A stretch of DNA of 26,568 nucleotides, taken from NCBI GenBank assembly GCA_002784795.1, contig PFLZ01000139.1, forward strand, positions 1 to 26,568. Reading direction: 5' to 3'. Shown in pieces: positions 6,610 through 13,110 of this stretch. Every line of letters begins with the position of its first letter. Position 1 is the stretch's first letter. The stretch comes from Candidatus Magasanikbacteria bacterium CG_4_10_14_0_8_um_filter_42_12 (GTDB taxonomy: Bacteria; Patescibacteriota; Patescibacteriia; Magasanikbacterales; UBA922). Both the position numbers and the translations under genes were made by a program. The notes under the pieces were generated by a model, which was not told the DNA's origin, searched no databases, and worked only from the letters and a program-made list of their open reading frames with translations.

Positions 6610-6927
6610 CTATTTTTTCACTTCTTTTTTAAAAGTTGCCCATTGACTACTGAGCAAACGAATAATCGTATTTTTCACACTTGCTGCCATGCCATTTTCT
6701 ATTGCATATTTGTCAACGGTTTTCTTCACGAGCGCAACATATTTATTCTTGTTCATGTTATCTATTGCCCCTGTTGCTTCTACTTCTTGTTTTACTTTTT
6801 CATAGACATCAGCAGCTTGGTCAACAAGTTTGCTACGGTAGTGTTTTCCCTTTGTACTCGTGTTGAGCCAGACGAGTGCAGCGCCGAGGACGCCACCGAG
6901 TACGACACCTTTTTTGAATTTGCCCAT
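6610..6927 (-). CDS. Small YtxH-like membrane protein
   Basis: A 105-residue protein starting MGKFKKGVVLGGVLGAALVWLNTSTKGKHYR: a glycine-rich single membrane helix (about 6-25) followed by a basic turn and a helical cytoplasmic part. This layout resembles YtxH-domain (gas-vesicle/stress-like) proteins; the match is to architecture only and no function is proven. The ATG at 6927 is preferred over an upstream in-frame start at 7056, because the extra 43 residues would overlap the preceding gene and a low-complexity repeat. It lies three bases before pilT. Confidence 0.7.
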   Translation of the reverse strand: MGKFKKGVVLGGVLGAALVWLNTSTKGKHYRSKLVDQAADVYEKVKQEVEATGAIDNMNKNKYVALVKKTVDKYAIENGMAASVKNTIIRLLSSQWATFKKEVKK

Positions 6928-6935
6928 ATGTGAGA

Positions 6936-6975
6936 GTATTAGTAAATTAGTTAATTTGATTATTAGTTTATTTGT
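6936..6975. repeat. AT-rich stutter repeat, left copy
   Basis: Iterated words ATTAGTAAATTAG, TTAATTTGAT and TATTAGTTTATTTG run into the 3' end of the four-helix-bundle gene. An inverted version (TAAACTAATTAACTAATAAT) lies at about 7295-7314 on the other side of the same gene, so the gene is bracketed by inverted copies. Confidence 0.55.
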
Positions 6976-7264
6976 CTCTCTGTTTATTCGTGAAATTATT
7001 TTTTCTTTTCTTGAGATATGCAATGTAGCCATTGAGTTTCGCATAAATCTGAACACACAATTCTAGTAACTCATCAATGCCTTCATGTGACACCCCGACG
7101 AGCAGCTGAGCATCACGGATAAAGATAAGATGGTCTTTTGTTTCCAAGAGTGAACCACGCGCCTGCCTGCAGAACTGAATATTTTCTTGAAAATGAAAAC
7201 GTCCATGTCCTTCTGCAATGTTCGCTGCAATTGAACTCACCGATCTACACACTTGCCACATCAT
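6968..7264 (-). CDS. Four-helix-bundle (S23/IVP-like) protein, N-terminally truncated
   Basis: The segment RSVSSIAANIAEGHGR (7-22) matches the hallmark 'RRAAVSIPxNIAEG.GR' of the 23S rRNA intervening-sequence/four-helix-bundle family, and the following helices (RQARGSLLETKDHLIFIRDAQLL, then a third amphipathic helix) fit too. Family members usually have about 115-130 residues with a first helix of about 30 residues before this motif. Here only six residues precede it and the upstream DNA is AT-rich repeat, so the first helix is missing. The C-terminus (KKRKNNFTNKQRDK) is encoded partly by the downstream repeat. It may be a decayed gene or may use an undetected start. It is first in the operon to PBP, downstream of a promoter at 7332-7361. 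Role unknown in free-standing members. Confidence 0.65.
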   Translation of the reverse strand: MMWQVCRSVSSIAANIAEGHGRFHFQENIQFCRQARGSLLETKDHLIFIRDAQLLVGVSHEGIDELLELCVQIYAKLNGYIAYLKKRKNNFTNKQRDK

Positions 7265-7280
7265 TCCATATTTCTTTCAC

Positions 7281-7320
7281 TATTAGTTTCTATATAAACT
7301 AATTAACTAATAATCCAATC
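7281..7320. repeat. AT-rich stutter repeat, right (inverted) copy
   Basis: CTATTAGTTTCTATATAAACTAATTAACTAATAATCC region: ATTAGTTT and AAACTAAT form a small inverted pair, and on the minus strand the stretch reads GATTATTAGTTAATTAGTTTAT, closely matching the words at 6936-6975. It occupies the place where the missing first helix of the four-helix-bundle gene would be encoded. Confidence 0.5.
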
Positions 7321-7331
7321 AACTGCATGGT

Positions 7332-7361
7332 AGTATAGCAATTTTCTCTATTATTGAACAA
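7332..7361 (-). promoter_or_regulatory. Promoter for the four-helix/YtxH/pilT/PBP operon
   Basis: On the minus strand TTGTTC (7361-7356), an 18-bp spacer and an extended -10 TTGCTATACT (box 7337-7332) point toward the four-helix-bundle gene. The -35 lies over the last codons of the GT4 gene. The extended -10 word matches those of rny and HU. Confidence 0.55.
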
Positions 7362-8550
7362 GTTCAGTATACCAATCTTCTAGCTGATCAATAATTCGTG
7401 GCCAGGAATATGTTTCGATGGCAATCTGACGAGCCACTGCCGAAAAATCTTCCTTGTTTTGAGGATCCGTGATATATCCGGCAATACCTTCTGCAAGTGC
7501 AACATCATCTCCCGGAGGAAACACCATGCCTCCCTCTTCTGCAACACTGCGTACACCTGCAAGATCACTCGCGACCACAGGCACCCCACTTGCCAACGCT
7601 TCGAGAAGGACCATACCAAACGCTTCACCACGTGTCGTAGAAGGTAACACAAACAAATCTGCAGCATTGTATACAATGGGTAACAATGCATCTTCGACAT
7701 ACCCAAGGAATTTGACACTCTCCTGGAGACCATATCCTTTTGCCTGAGCTTCATATCGGGCTCTCAGGTCTCCATCTCCCACAAAAAAGGCTTGTACGCT
7801 ATACTCATTCTTTTTCAGCCTCAGCAGTGCCTTGAGAAGCACATCCACCCCTTTGAAATAATGCGCTGGGTCCATGCCACCTACAAAAAGAATAGTTGGC
7901 AGAGCTGGATCAAAACCAGCTTGCTGAAAAAGATCCATTGGCTTTTCTCTTGGTTGAAATCGTTCGATATCCACACCAAAGGGAAGCTCGCGCCATTTGT
8001 CTCTGCCTGCATGAAATATCTGCGCAGCATCGCTTGCTTCGATATACTCAAACGAACTGGCAATGAGAAGATCCGCACTCCCCAAAATGCGTGGCATCCA
8101 AAATGTATTGTAATATTTGAAAAACAATCCTTTCCATCCTGGCGCTCGTGAATCCATGTGATACGTGATAACGAGCGGCTTGTGTGGATTGCGAAGTTTC
8201 CATTTTCTGACAAGATTTGCCGTCCCATAAAAGGGATAATGCAAATGCACAAGATCAAATTCGTCTAATTCATTTGCTACTTGTGGAATTCTTGCCGCAT
8301 TTCCATATTGGATACTCGGGGTTACCCGACGTGCATAGTCAACCAGCTTCCCTGCGGGCTCTCCGCCCAAGGCGGATCCGCCTTGGGCGGAAAATTCTTC
8401 TGGAGTTGTAGAAGGTGCTGTATGGTACAACGGAGTAATGACTTCTACATCATGCCCACGCTTCCCCAATTCCTGCACTGTCTGTAACACAACATTGCCC
8501 ATGCCACCATAGTAGGGAGGATACGAACACACAATGTGAGCAATACGCAT
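7351..8550 (-). CDS. GT4-family glycosyltransferase carrying an in-frame palindrome
   Basis: A GT-B retaining glycosyltransferase likely to transfer a sugar from a nucleotide donor to a lipid-linked or surface glycan in the cytoplasm. The start MRIAHIVCSYPPYYGGMG is a typical GT4 N-terminus with the glycine-rich acceptor loop. The C-terminal donor domain has ILFVGGMDPAHYFKGVDVLL and the E-x7-E motif region RGEAFGMVLLEALASGVPVVAS. Near residue 60 the peptide SAQGGSALGG is encoded by a perfect 30-bp palindrome (8362-8391) in a variable loop after the first beta strands; the frame is kept. The ATG at 8550 is preferred over TTG 8568. It is the last gene of the 14635-7351 run, separated from the preceding gene by a 94-base gap with a repeat and a minus-strand T-run. 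Confidence 0.9.
   Translation of the reverse strand: MRIAHIVCSYPPYYGGMGNVVLQTVQELGKRGHDVEVITPLYHTAPSTTPEEFSAQGGSALGGEPAGKLVDYARRVTPSIQYGNAARIPQVANELDEFDLVHLHYPFYGTANLVRKWKLRNPHKPLVITYHMDSRAPGWKGLFFKYYNTFWMPRILGSADLLIASSFEYIEASDAAQIFHAGRDKWRELPFGVDIERFQPREKPMDLFQQAGFDPALPTILFVGGMDPAHYFKGVDVLLKALLRLKKNEYSVQAFFVGDGDLRARYEAQAKGYGLQESVKFLGYVEDALLPIVYNAADLFVLPSTTRGEAFGMVLLEALASGVPVVASDLAGVRSVAEEGGMVFPPGDDVALAEGIAGYITDPQNKEDFSAVARQIAIETYSWPRIIDQLEDWYTELVQ
8362..8391. repeat. Perfect 30-bp palindrome inside the GT4 coding region
   Basis: TCCGCCCAAGGCGGA (8362-8376) is followed immediately by its exact reverse complement (8377-8391) with no spacer; each half also has its own inner GCC/GGC symmetry. 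Its length is a multiple of three and it encodes about ten residues without a stop. It is far richer in G/C than its surroundings, as expected for an inserted element. Confidence 0.9.
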
Positions 8551-8605
8551 AGGAAGTTCTATTAACAAGGGAATCTAGATAACGGAGGTAGTGCTTTTAG
8601 AAAGT

Positions 8606-8650
8606 TTAAAAAAAAGTAATAAGTAACACGTAGTACGTAATAGGTTATTT
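8606..8650 (-). repeat. Imperfect inverted repeat with minus-strand T-run
   Basis: The stretch AATAAGTAACACGTA-G-TACGTAATAGGTTATT is roughly self-complementary around ACGTAGTACGT. On the minus strand it is followed by eight T (8615-8608), so it could be a terminator for the 14635-8645 genes. It shares the 14-base core GTTACTTATTACTT (inverted) with the repeat after truB at 949-975. Confidence 0.5.
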
Positions 8651-9010
8651 GTTTATTGCTTCTTGGGGATCTATTTTTGCAAATCCATTGAAATGCACGG
8701 TGGCATCTTCAAACACTTCTTTTACCAGATAGATTCCCTGTGTCCATAGTACGTTTTCTTTCATAATATGCGTTGCTTCTGTTATTTGTATGCTTGCAAG
8801 AGGAAGTGAAAGGTCTCCATTTCCTTTTGTTTGCAACAATGGAATTTCTCCTTCAAGCCAATAATTTCGCTGTCCTTGTTTCAAAAAAGAATATGTGTTG
8901 CCTTTCTGTAAGGAGGCTGGAATACACTCGGCTTCCTTTCGACGACCAGCGTCATATTCACTGATATGTCGCAACGCGAGATCTGGATTGAATTCTACCT
9001 GAATACCCAT
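8645..9010 (-). CDS. Conserved hypothetical protein, 121 residues
   Basis: I do not assign a function. The product starts MGIQVEFNPDLALRHISEYDAGRRKEAECIPASL, is soluble with no signal or membrane helix, and has an alternating pattern suggesting a mostly beta domain (QRNYWLEGEIPLLQTKG, ASIQITEATHI, QGIYLVKEVFEDATVHFNGFAKI). The overall pattern resembles a small uncharacterised family I associate with CPR genomes; this is from memory, not a search. Start at 9010 is one base after the DUF2304 stop codon (9012-9014), which favours it over an upstream ATG at 9037 inside that gene and indicates tight co-transcription with DUF2304. Confidence 0.75.
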   Translation of the reverse strand: MGIQVEFNPDLALRHISEYDAGRRKEAECIPASLQKGNTYSFLKQGQRNYWLEGEIPLLQTKGNGDLSLPLASIQITEATHIMKENVLWTQGIYLVKEVFEDATVHFNGFAKIDPQEAINK

Positions 9011-9011
9011 A

Positions 9012-9341
9012 TTATACGTCTCTATCTTCCAATGCATCTTTTCTCACAAGACTTGTAATGTCTCGCTGAATTTCATGAAGTTTTACATGCAAGCGAAAAA
9101 GCACAAAAAACACAAGCGCCAGAGATACATAGGTAATCAAGTCTGATCCACGTCCGATCCCCAATCTATTTGCAAAAAGTGTTGTGCTGTCTGGAAAAAA
9201 GACCACAACATCAGCGAGCACCCAAAAGAACATCCAAAATGCAGTGCCTATGTTTGACATCACGGCATCCTTTTTTCGTTTGACAACAGTACCGATGGCA
9301 AACAGTGAAAAAAGGAGGAATAAAAATTGAAAGATGATCAT
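9012..9341 (-). CDS. DUF2304 family membrane protein
   Basis: A 109-residue protein with three predicted membrane helices (about 2-17, 32-50, 67-85) and the DUF2304 signature: FWMFFWVLADVVVFFPDSTTLFANRLGIGRGSDLITYVSLALVFFVLFRLHVKLHEIQRDITSLVRKDAL. DUF2304 proteins are often found beside DPM1-like GT2 enzymes in lipid-linked sugar pathways, as here (GT2 at 9415-10074 is next upstream). The exact function is unknown; a membrane partner or anchor for the GT2 is a fair inference. A hairpin-rich repeat separates it from the GT2. Confidence 0.88.
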   Translation of the reverse strand: MIIFQFLFLLFSLFAIGTVVKRKKDAVMSNIGTAFWMFFWVLADVVVFFPDSTTLFANRLGIGRGSDLITYVSLALVFFVLFRLHVKLHEIQRDITSLVRKDALEDRDV

Positions 9342-9344
9342 ATA

Positions 9345-9422
9345 ATTGGTAATTAGTAAATGGCAATTCGTAAATAGTTCTCAGTACCATTTACGATGTA
9401 CCATTTACAAAGTACTACTTAC
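9345..9422. repeat. Stuttering inverted repeat between GT2 and DUF2304
   Basis: Left side: GGTAATTAGTAAATGG then CAATTCGTAAATAG; right side: GTACCATTTACGATG then TACCATTTACAAAGTAC. Each side is an approximate tandem of a 16-base word containing GTAAATGG, and the right side is the inverse of the left, so the whole folds into an imperfect hairpin around 9376-9384. It overlaps the last codons of the GT2. Confidence 0.65.
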
Positions 9423-10074
9423 TAAACTTTCCCAATACTAAATCTCTCACAACCCGTACCCCACCACCAATCCCCTGTCCATATTCATGGTACGTCACAG
9501 ATACCGGAACTTCAATATAGGATAGGTTATGCTTTTTTACCAGTGCGGGAATTTCACTTGCGTGTGCCATACCAGAATGAGAAAGATGCATATGCTCTAG
9601 CGCTTTTTTGTTAAATATACGAAATCCATTATGCGCATCAGACAAATGTACCCCACCAAAAAGGCGATCCACCAATTTCCCGACTGGGCGCAAGATGTAT
9701 TTTTTTGTCCACGGCACATTTGAACGCGTATCTATATAACGTGTTCCAAAGATAATATCCACGTGTTCTTTTTTCATCACACTGAGTGCAGGCTCGATAT
9801 CATCGACAGAAAATTGTCCATCAGCATCAAAATGCAATACATACGTCGCGCCAATGTTTCGTGCGTAGGTATGTCCTGTTTCAAGAGCAGCGCCCTGTCC
9901 CCTATTGAGTCTGTGACGAATCACGACCGCACCAGCCTCTCTCGCGACCTCTGCCGTATCATCCATTGACCCATCATCGACCACCACCACCGCATCGACA
10001 TGAGCAAGAAGACTCCGTACAACAGAGCCTACGCGTTCAGATTCATTGTATGCCGGGACAATAGCCAAAAACAT
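9415..10074 (-). CDS. GT2 family glycosyltransferase, DPM1-like
   Basis: A GT-A inverting glycosyltransferase resembling dolichol/polyprenyl-phosphate mannosyltransferase: likely transfers a hexose from a nucleotide sugar to a polyprenyl phosphate at the membrane. Motifs: IVPAYNESERVGSVV (5-19), VVVVDDGSMDDT (30-41), the NRGQGAALETG segment (57-67), the metal-binding DADGQF (83-88) and the acceptor-side AHNGFRIFNKKAL (146-158). At 219 residues it is the soluble short form without C-terminal membrane helices; the neighbouring DUF2304 protein could supply the membrane part. It begins 12 bases after the UXS-like gene. Confidence 0.9.
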   Translation of the reverse strand: MFLAIVPAYNESERVGSVVRSLLAHVDAVVVVDDGSMDDTAEVAREAGAVVIRHRLNRGQGAALETGHTYARNIGATYVLHFDADGQFSVDDIEPALSVMKKEHVDIIFGTRYIDTRSNVPWTKKYILRPVGKLVDRLFGGVHLSDAHNGFRIFNKKALEHMHLSHSGMAHASEIPALVKKHNLSYIEVPVSVTYHEYGQGIGGGVRVVRDLVLGKFSK

Positions 10075-10086
10075 AGTGGCACTACC

Positions 10087-11115
10087 TTACATCCGCTGGC
10101 GGGACAAATCAAGCATTTCTTTATTTGCGATGGTATAGTCAATCGTCTTTCGAAGCCCTTCGTCAAGACGTACGAGTGGGATCCACCCAAGATCTTCTTT
10201 TGCCTTTGTCAAATCTGGCAATCCCTTTTTGGTCATAAATTCGAGTGGTTCTTCAAATGTTACTCGGGAAGAAGATCCTGTCATCGCAATAATTTTGTTT
10301 GCAACATCCACCATCTTCATTGGTTCATCGACACCCAAGTTGACAATGGGAACGTCTGGCCCAGCATGCATGAGCCGTACAAGCCCATCTACCATATCAG
10401 AAATATAACACAGTGACTGTACCAAATCTTCAGTTCCAAAAATAGCTAAGTCCCTCCCCGCCAATGCATCCAAAATAAAATCAGGGATGAGAAGACCATC
10501 GCGCAATTTCATACGTGGACCGTATGTTGTAAACACACGAGCAATTTTTGTATCGATCCCATGCACCTGACGATATGTCTCTACACATGTCTCGGCGAAT
10601 CGTTTTCCTTCATCATAACACGCACGTGGAGAAAGATGATTGACAATACCTTCATCTTCTTCGTGAAAAAACTGTCTGTCTTCAGGTGCCCCATACACAA
10701 CAGAACTCGACGTAAACAAATACTTTGCTCGATACTTCACCGCCAAATCAAGTGTGGAAAGCATGGCTCGTGAATTGGCATGGAGTGAATGTAATTTTAA
10801 ATTCTGAAAGTTTTTTGGACTTGTGGGGCATGCCAAATGATATACTTCCTGAATCCCTTGGTATTTGATACCAAACTTATCAAGTTCTGGAAACTCACTG
10901 AGATCAAGATGATGGGTTGCATCATATTTGATGAACTCAAAATCTGGATATTGCAACAGATGATCAATATTTTGAATCGTTGAATTTGACAAGTCATCCA
11001 CACAAATTACCTTTGCTTCTTTCAAGAGTCGCTCACACAGATGCGTCCCAAGAAATCCAGCACCACCGGTAACGAGGACGTTTTTTTTCTCAAAAATTGG
11101 ATGAGTGTCGTTCAT
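10087..11115 (-). CDS. NAD-dependent SDR, UDP-glucuronate decarboxylase (UXS)-like
   Basis: An extended short-chain dehydrogenase. Motifs: NAD-binding TGGAGFLGTHL (16-26), the VYHLACPTSP segment (91-100) characteristic of UDP-glucuronate decarboxylases, TSSSVVYG (135-142), catalytic Tyr167 and Lys171 in YDEGKR, and ARVFTTYGPRM. UXS enzymes convert UDP-glucuronate to UDP-xylose. A UDP-glucose dehydrogenase that would supply the substrate is encoded at 17395-18780 in the same window, supporting this reading. Length of 342 residues is normal. It starts nine bases after the subtilase gene stop. Confidence 0.87.
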   Translation of the reverse strand: MNDTHPIFEKKNVLVTGGAGFLGTHLCERLLKEAKVICVDDLSNSTIQNIDHLLQYPDFEFIKYDATHHLDLSEFPELDKFGIKYQGIQEVYHLACPTSPKNFQNLKLHSLHANSRAMLSTLDLAVKYRAKYLFTSSSVVYGAPEDRQFFHEEDEGIVNHLSPRACYDEGKRFAETCVETYRQVHGIDTKIARVFTTYGPRMKLRDGLLIPDFILDALAGRDLAIFGTEDLVQSLCYISDMVDGLVRLMHAGPDVPIVNLGVDEPMKMVDVANKIIAMTGSSSRVTFEEPLEFMTKKGLPDLTKAKEDLGWIPLVRLDEGLRKTIDYTIANKEMLDLSRQRM

Positions 11116-11124
11116 AGTGACAGG

Positions 11125-13110
11125 TTAGAAAAAACGAACTGTTGCTATTTGATCAACAATCCGTGATGAAGAAAATGTTTGCCATTCTGCAATTTTTTTT
11201 GATTTGTTTGTCCAGATACGCACAGGCTGTGTATTTGCATATGGGATTGTCACAATATCATCTCTGCCATCTCGATCATAATCGACAGAATGTATCGAAA
11301 ATCCATGAACATATGAATCATATGCAATAAATGTTCGCCTGTACGTTCCATCCTGTTCATAATAACTCATGAGTGGACGGTCTCCCACGGCTCCACCAAG
11401 CGCAAGTTCTTCTATATGATCTCCGTCTATATCAGCAACTGCGATACTGCCACGTTTTGACAAACTCTGTACAGTGAAATGTGACGTTTCCTGGGTAAAC
11501 GGTGCATCAAAGCGCTGTACCGTCAATGACGGTTGCGCTGAGTAGGTATAGAGTACACCACTCTCAGATACACCAAGTGAGGCACCACTGTGCTCGTGTG
11601 TAACATGGTATTCTGTCAATAAAGATCCTGAAAGAGAATACGCAGAAAAAAGAAGTGTGTCAGAATATTCTGGGGACACAAAAATGGTATTCTCAAATGA
11701 TGCGATATGCAATGGACCAACCGCTGATACAGCAAATGAACCGACAGATTCCCAGTCTTCTGTGTATCGTGTAATGAGACGCTCGGCATTATTTTTTTTC
11801 TGTACTGTCAGATAGCCAGATTGTCCGTCAAATGCATACATTGTCACATCATCAATATTCTGAAGCGTGTTGCTATAGACAGTGGATGGGTGCCATTCCA
11901 TAGAATTTTCAGACACTCCTGTCTGAGCCGATACAAAAAGGATATCTTGAAAATCTTTATTGGCCGTCACTCGCTCGAGTGCATAAGCAACAGCCTTGTC
12001 TACCTGCAACAGTCCTGCACCAAACAGCTCCTTGTAGACAGCGTCATCCTGTCCAGCAGTACGATGCACCGTAGACAAGAGTGCGGTATAAATTTCTTTT
12101 GGGCCCCAGGATGGCTGAATTGCTTTGACCAACGCGGCGGCACCGCTAACGAGTGGCGCGGCAAACGATGTGCCATGCCATCCACCGAGATACTGTTCAG
12201 TCAACCCATTTGTAGGTGAAAATCGAACAGTGGAGGTCACACCATCTCCCGGCGCAGTAATATCAATACACGTAGACCCTTGATTGGAAAAAGAACTGAT
12301 ATGATGTGCTTCATCGATAGAACTCACACCCAGGATACGTTGTTCTCCCACGCCAGCGTCTTCACAAAGCGGATACAGAGGTGACAAATTCAAATCTTGA
12401 CGATTGTTTCCTGCTGCGGCAACCACGACGACACCTTCTTTGTATGCATATTCAATTGCGGCCGTTATCTCTTCGTTGCCAGGGCCCACCAAACTCATAT
12501 TGATCACAGAGGCACCATTGTCTACTGCATAGCGGATTGCTTCATCCAGCATATTGAATGTCCCCTGTCCTGATTCATCTACCACTCTGACATTCATAAG
12601 TCGTACTTGCTGCGCTACGCCTGAGAGTCCTTTTGCATTATTTCCTACTGCGCCAATAAGCCCCGCTACGACCGTACCGTGGTGCAAAATACCTTCTTGT
12701 TTTTGCTCATTCGTCAATCCTTCTGGACGTGGGCGTGGATTGTTCATCCCGAGCAATTCTCGGTCACTCAATACACCATCGCCATCAACATCTTCTGGAA
12801 TAAAACTCCATCCCCAGACATCGTCTATATATCCATTGTTATCATCATCAATACCATTGTTTGCTACTTCATCTGTATTTGTCCATGCATTGCCCAGGAT
12901 ATCTGGATGCAACATATCAAATCCATTGTCAATAACTGCGACAATAACATCACGTGACCCTTGTGTTTTTGCCCACGCAGCATAGACGCCGGTATCATTG
13001 TAGGCCCATTGCTGTGAAAGAGGATCATTCACGGCGTGCACAAACTGAGGCATACAGAGTACCGCAAAAAAAACCACAATGATTCCTACTACTCTCTTTT
13101 TATAAAACAT
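11125..13110 (-). CDS. Secreted subtilisin-like (S8) serine protease with VCBS-like tail
   Basis: Signal peptide at 1-26 (basic start, hydrophobic core, VHA cut). The catalytic triad is complete: Asp61 in VIVAVIDNGFDMLHPDI, His144 in HHGTVVAGLIGA and Ser315 in GWHGTSFAAPLVSGAAAL, with oxyanion Asn235 in AAAGNN. An insert at 83-117 (NNGIDDDNNGYIDD, DVDGDGVLSD) looks like a calcium-binding loop. The C-terminal half (about 380-661) has beta-propeller/FG-GAP-like motifs (VADIDGDHIEELALGG, SVDYDRDGRDDIVTIPYA). No sortase signal or membrane anchor is seen, so it is released or held non-covalently. The gene overlaps the preceding secreted-protein gene by 11 bases, suggesting coupled translation, and lies upstream of the sugar genes. 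Confidence 0.95.
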   Translation of the reverse strand: MFYKKRVVGIIVVFFAVLCMPQFVHAVNDPLSQQWAYNDTGVYAAWAKTQGSRDVIVAVIDNGFDMLHPDILGNAWTNTDEVANNGIDDDNNGYIDDVWGWSFIPEDVDGDGVLSDRELLGMNNPRPRPEGLTNEQKQEGILHHGTVVAGLIGAVGNNAKGLSGVAQQVRLMNVRVVDESGQGTFNMLDEAIRYAVDNGASVINMSLVGPGNEEITAAIEYAYKEGVVVVAAAGNNRQDLNLSPLYPLCEDAGVGEQRILGVSSIDEAHHISSFSNQGSTCIDITAPGDGVTSTVRFSPTNGLTEQYLGGWHGTSFAAPLVSGAAALVKAIQPSWGPKEIYTALLSTVHRTAGQDDAVYKELFGAGLLQVDKAVAYALERVTANKDFQDILFVSAQTGVSENSMEWHPSTVYSNTLQNIDDVTMYAFDGQSGYLTVQKKNNAERLITRYTEDWESVGSFAVSAVGPLHIASFENTIFVSPEYSDTLLFSAYSLSGSLLTEYHVTHEHSGASLGVSESGVLYTYSAQPSLTVQRFDAPFTQETSHFTVQSLSKRGSIAVADIDGDHIEELALGGAVGDRPLMSYYEQDGTYRRTFIAYDSYVHGFSIHSVDYDRDGRDDIVTIPYANTQPVRIWTNKSKKIAEWQTFSSSRIVDQIATVRFF

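Noticed and set aside
6610..7056. Long version of the YtxH-like gene starting at 7056
   Set aside because: The extra 43 residues are encoded by AT-rich repeat and by the opposite-frame end of the four-helix-bundle gene; the ATG at 6927 directly precedes a natural membrane-protein start.
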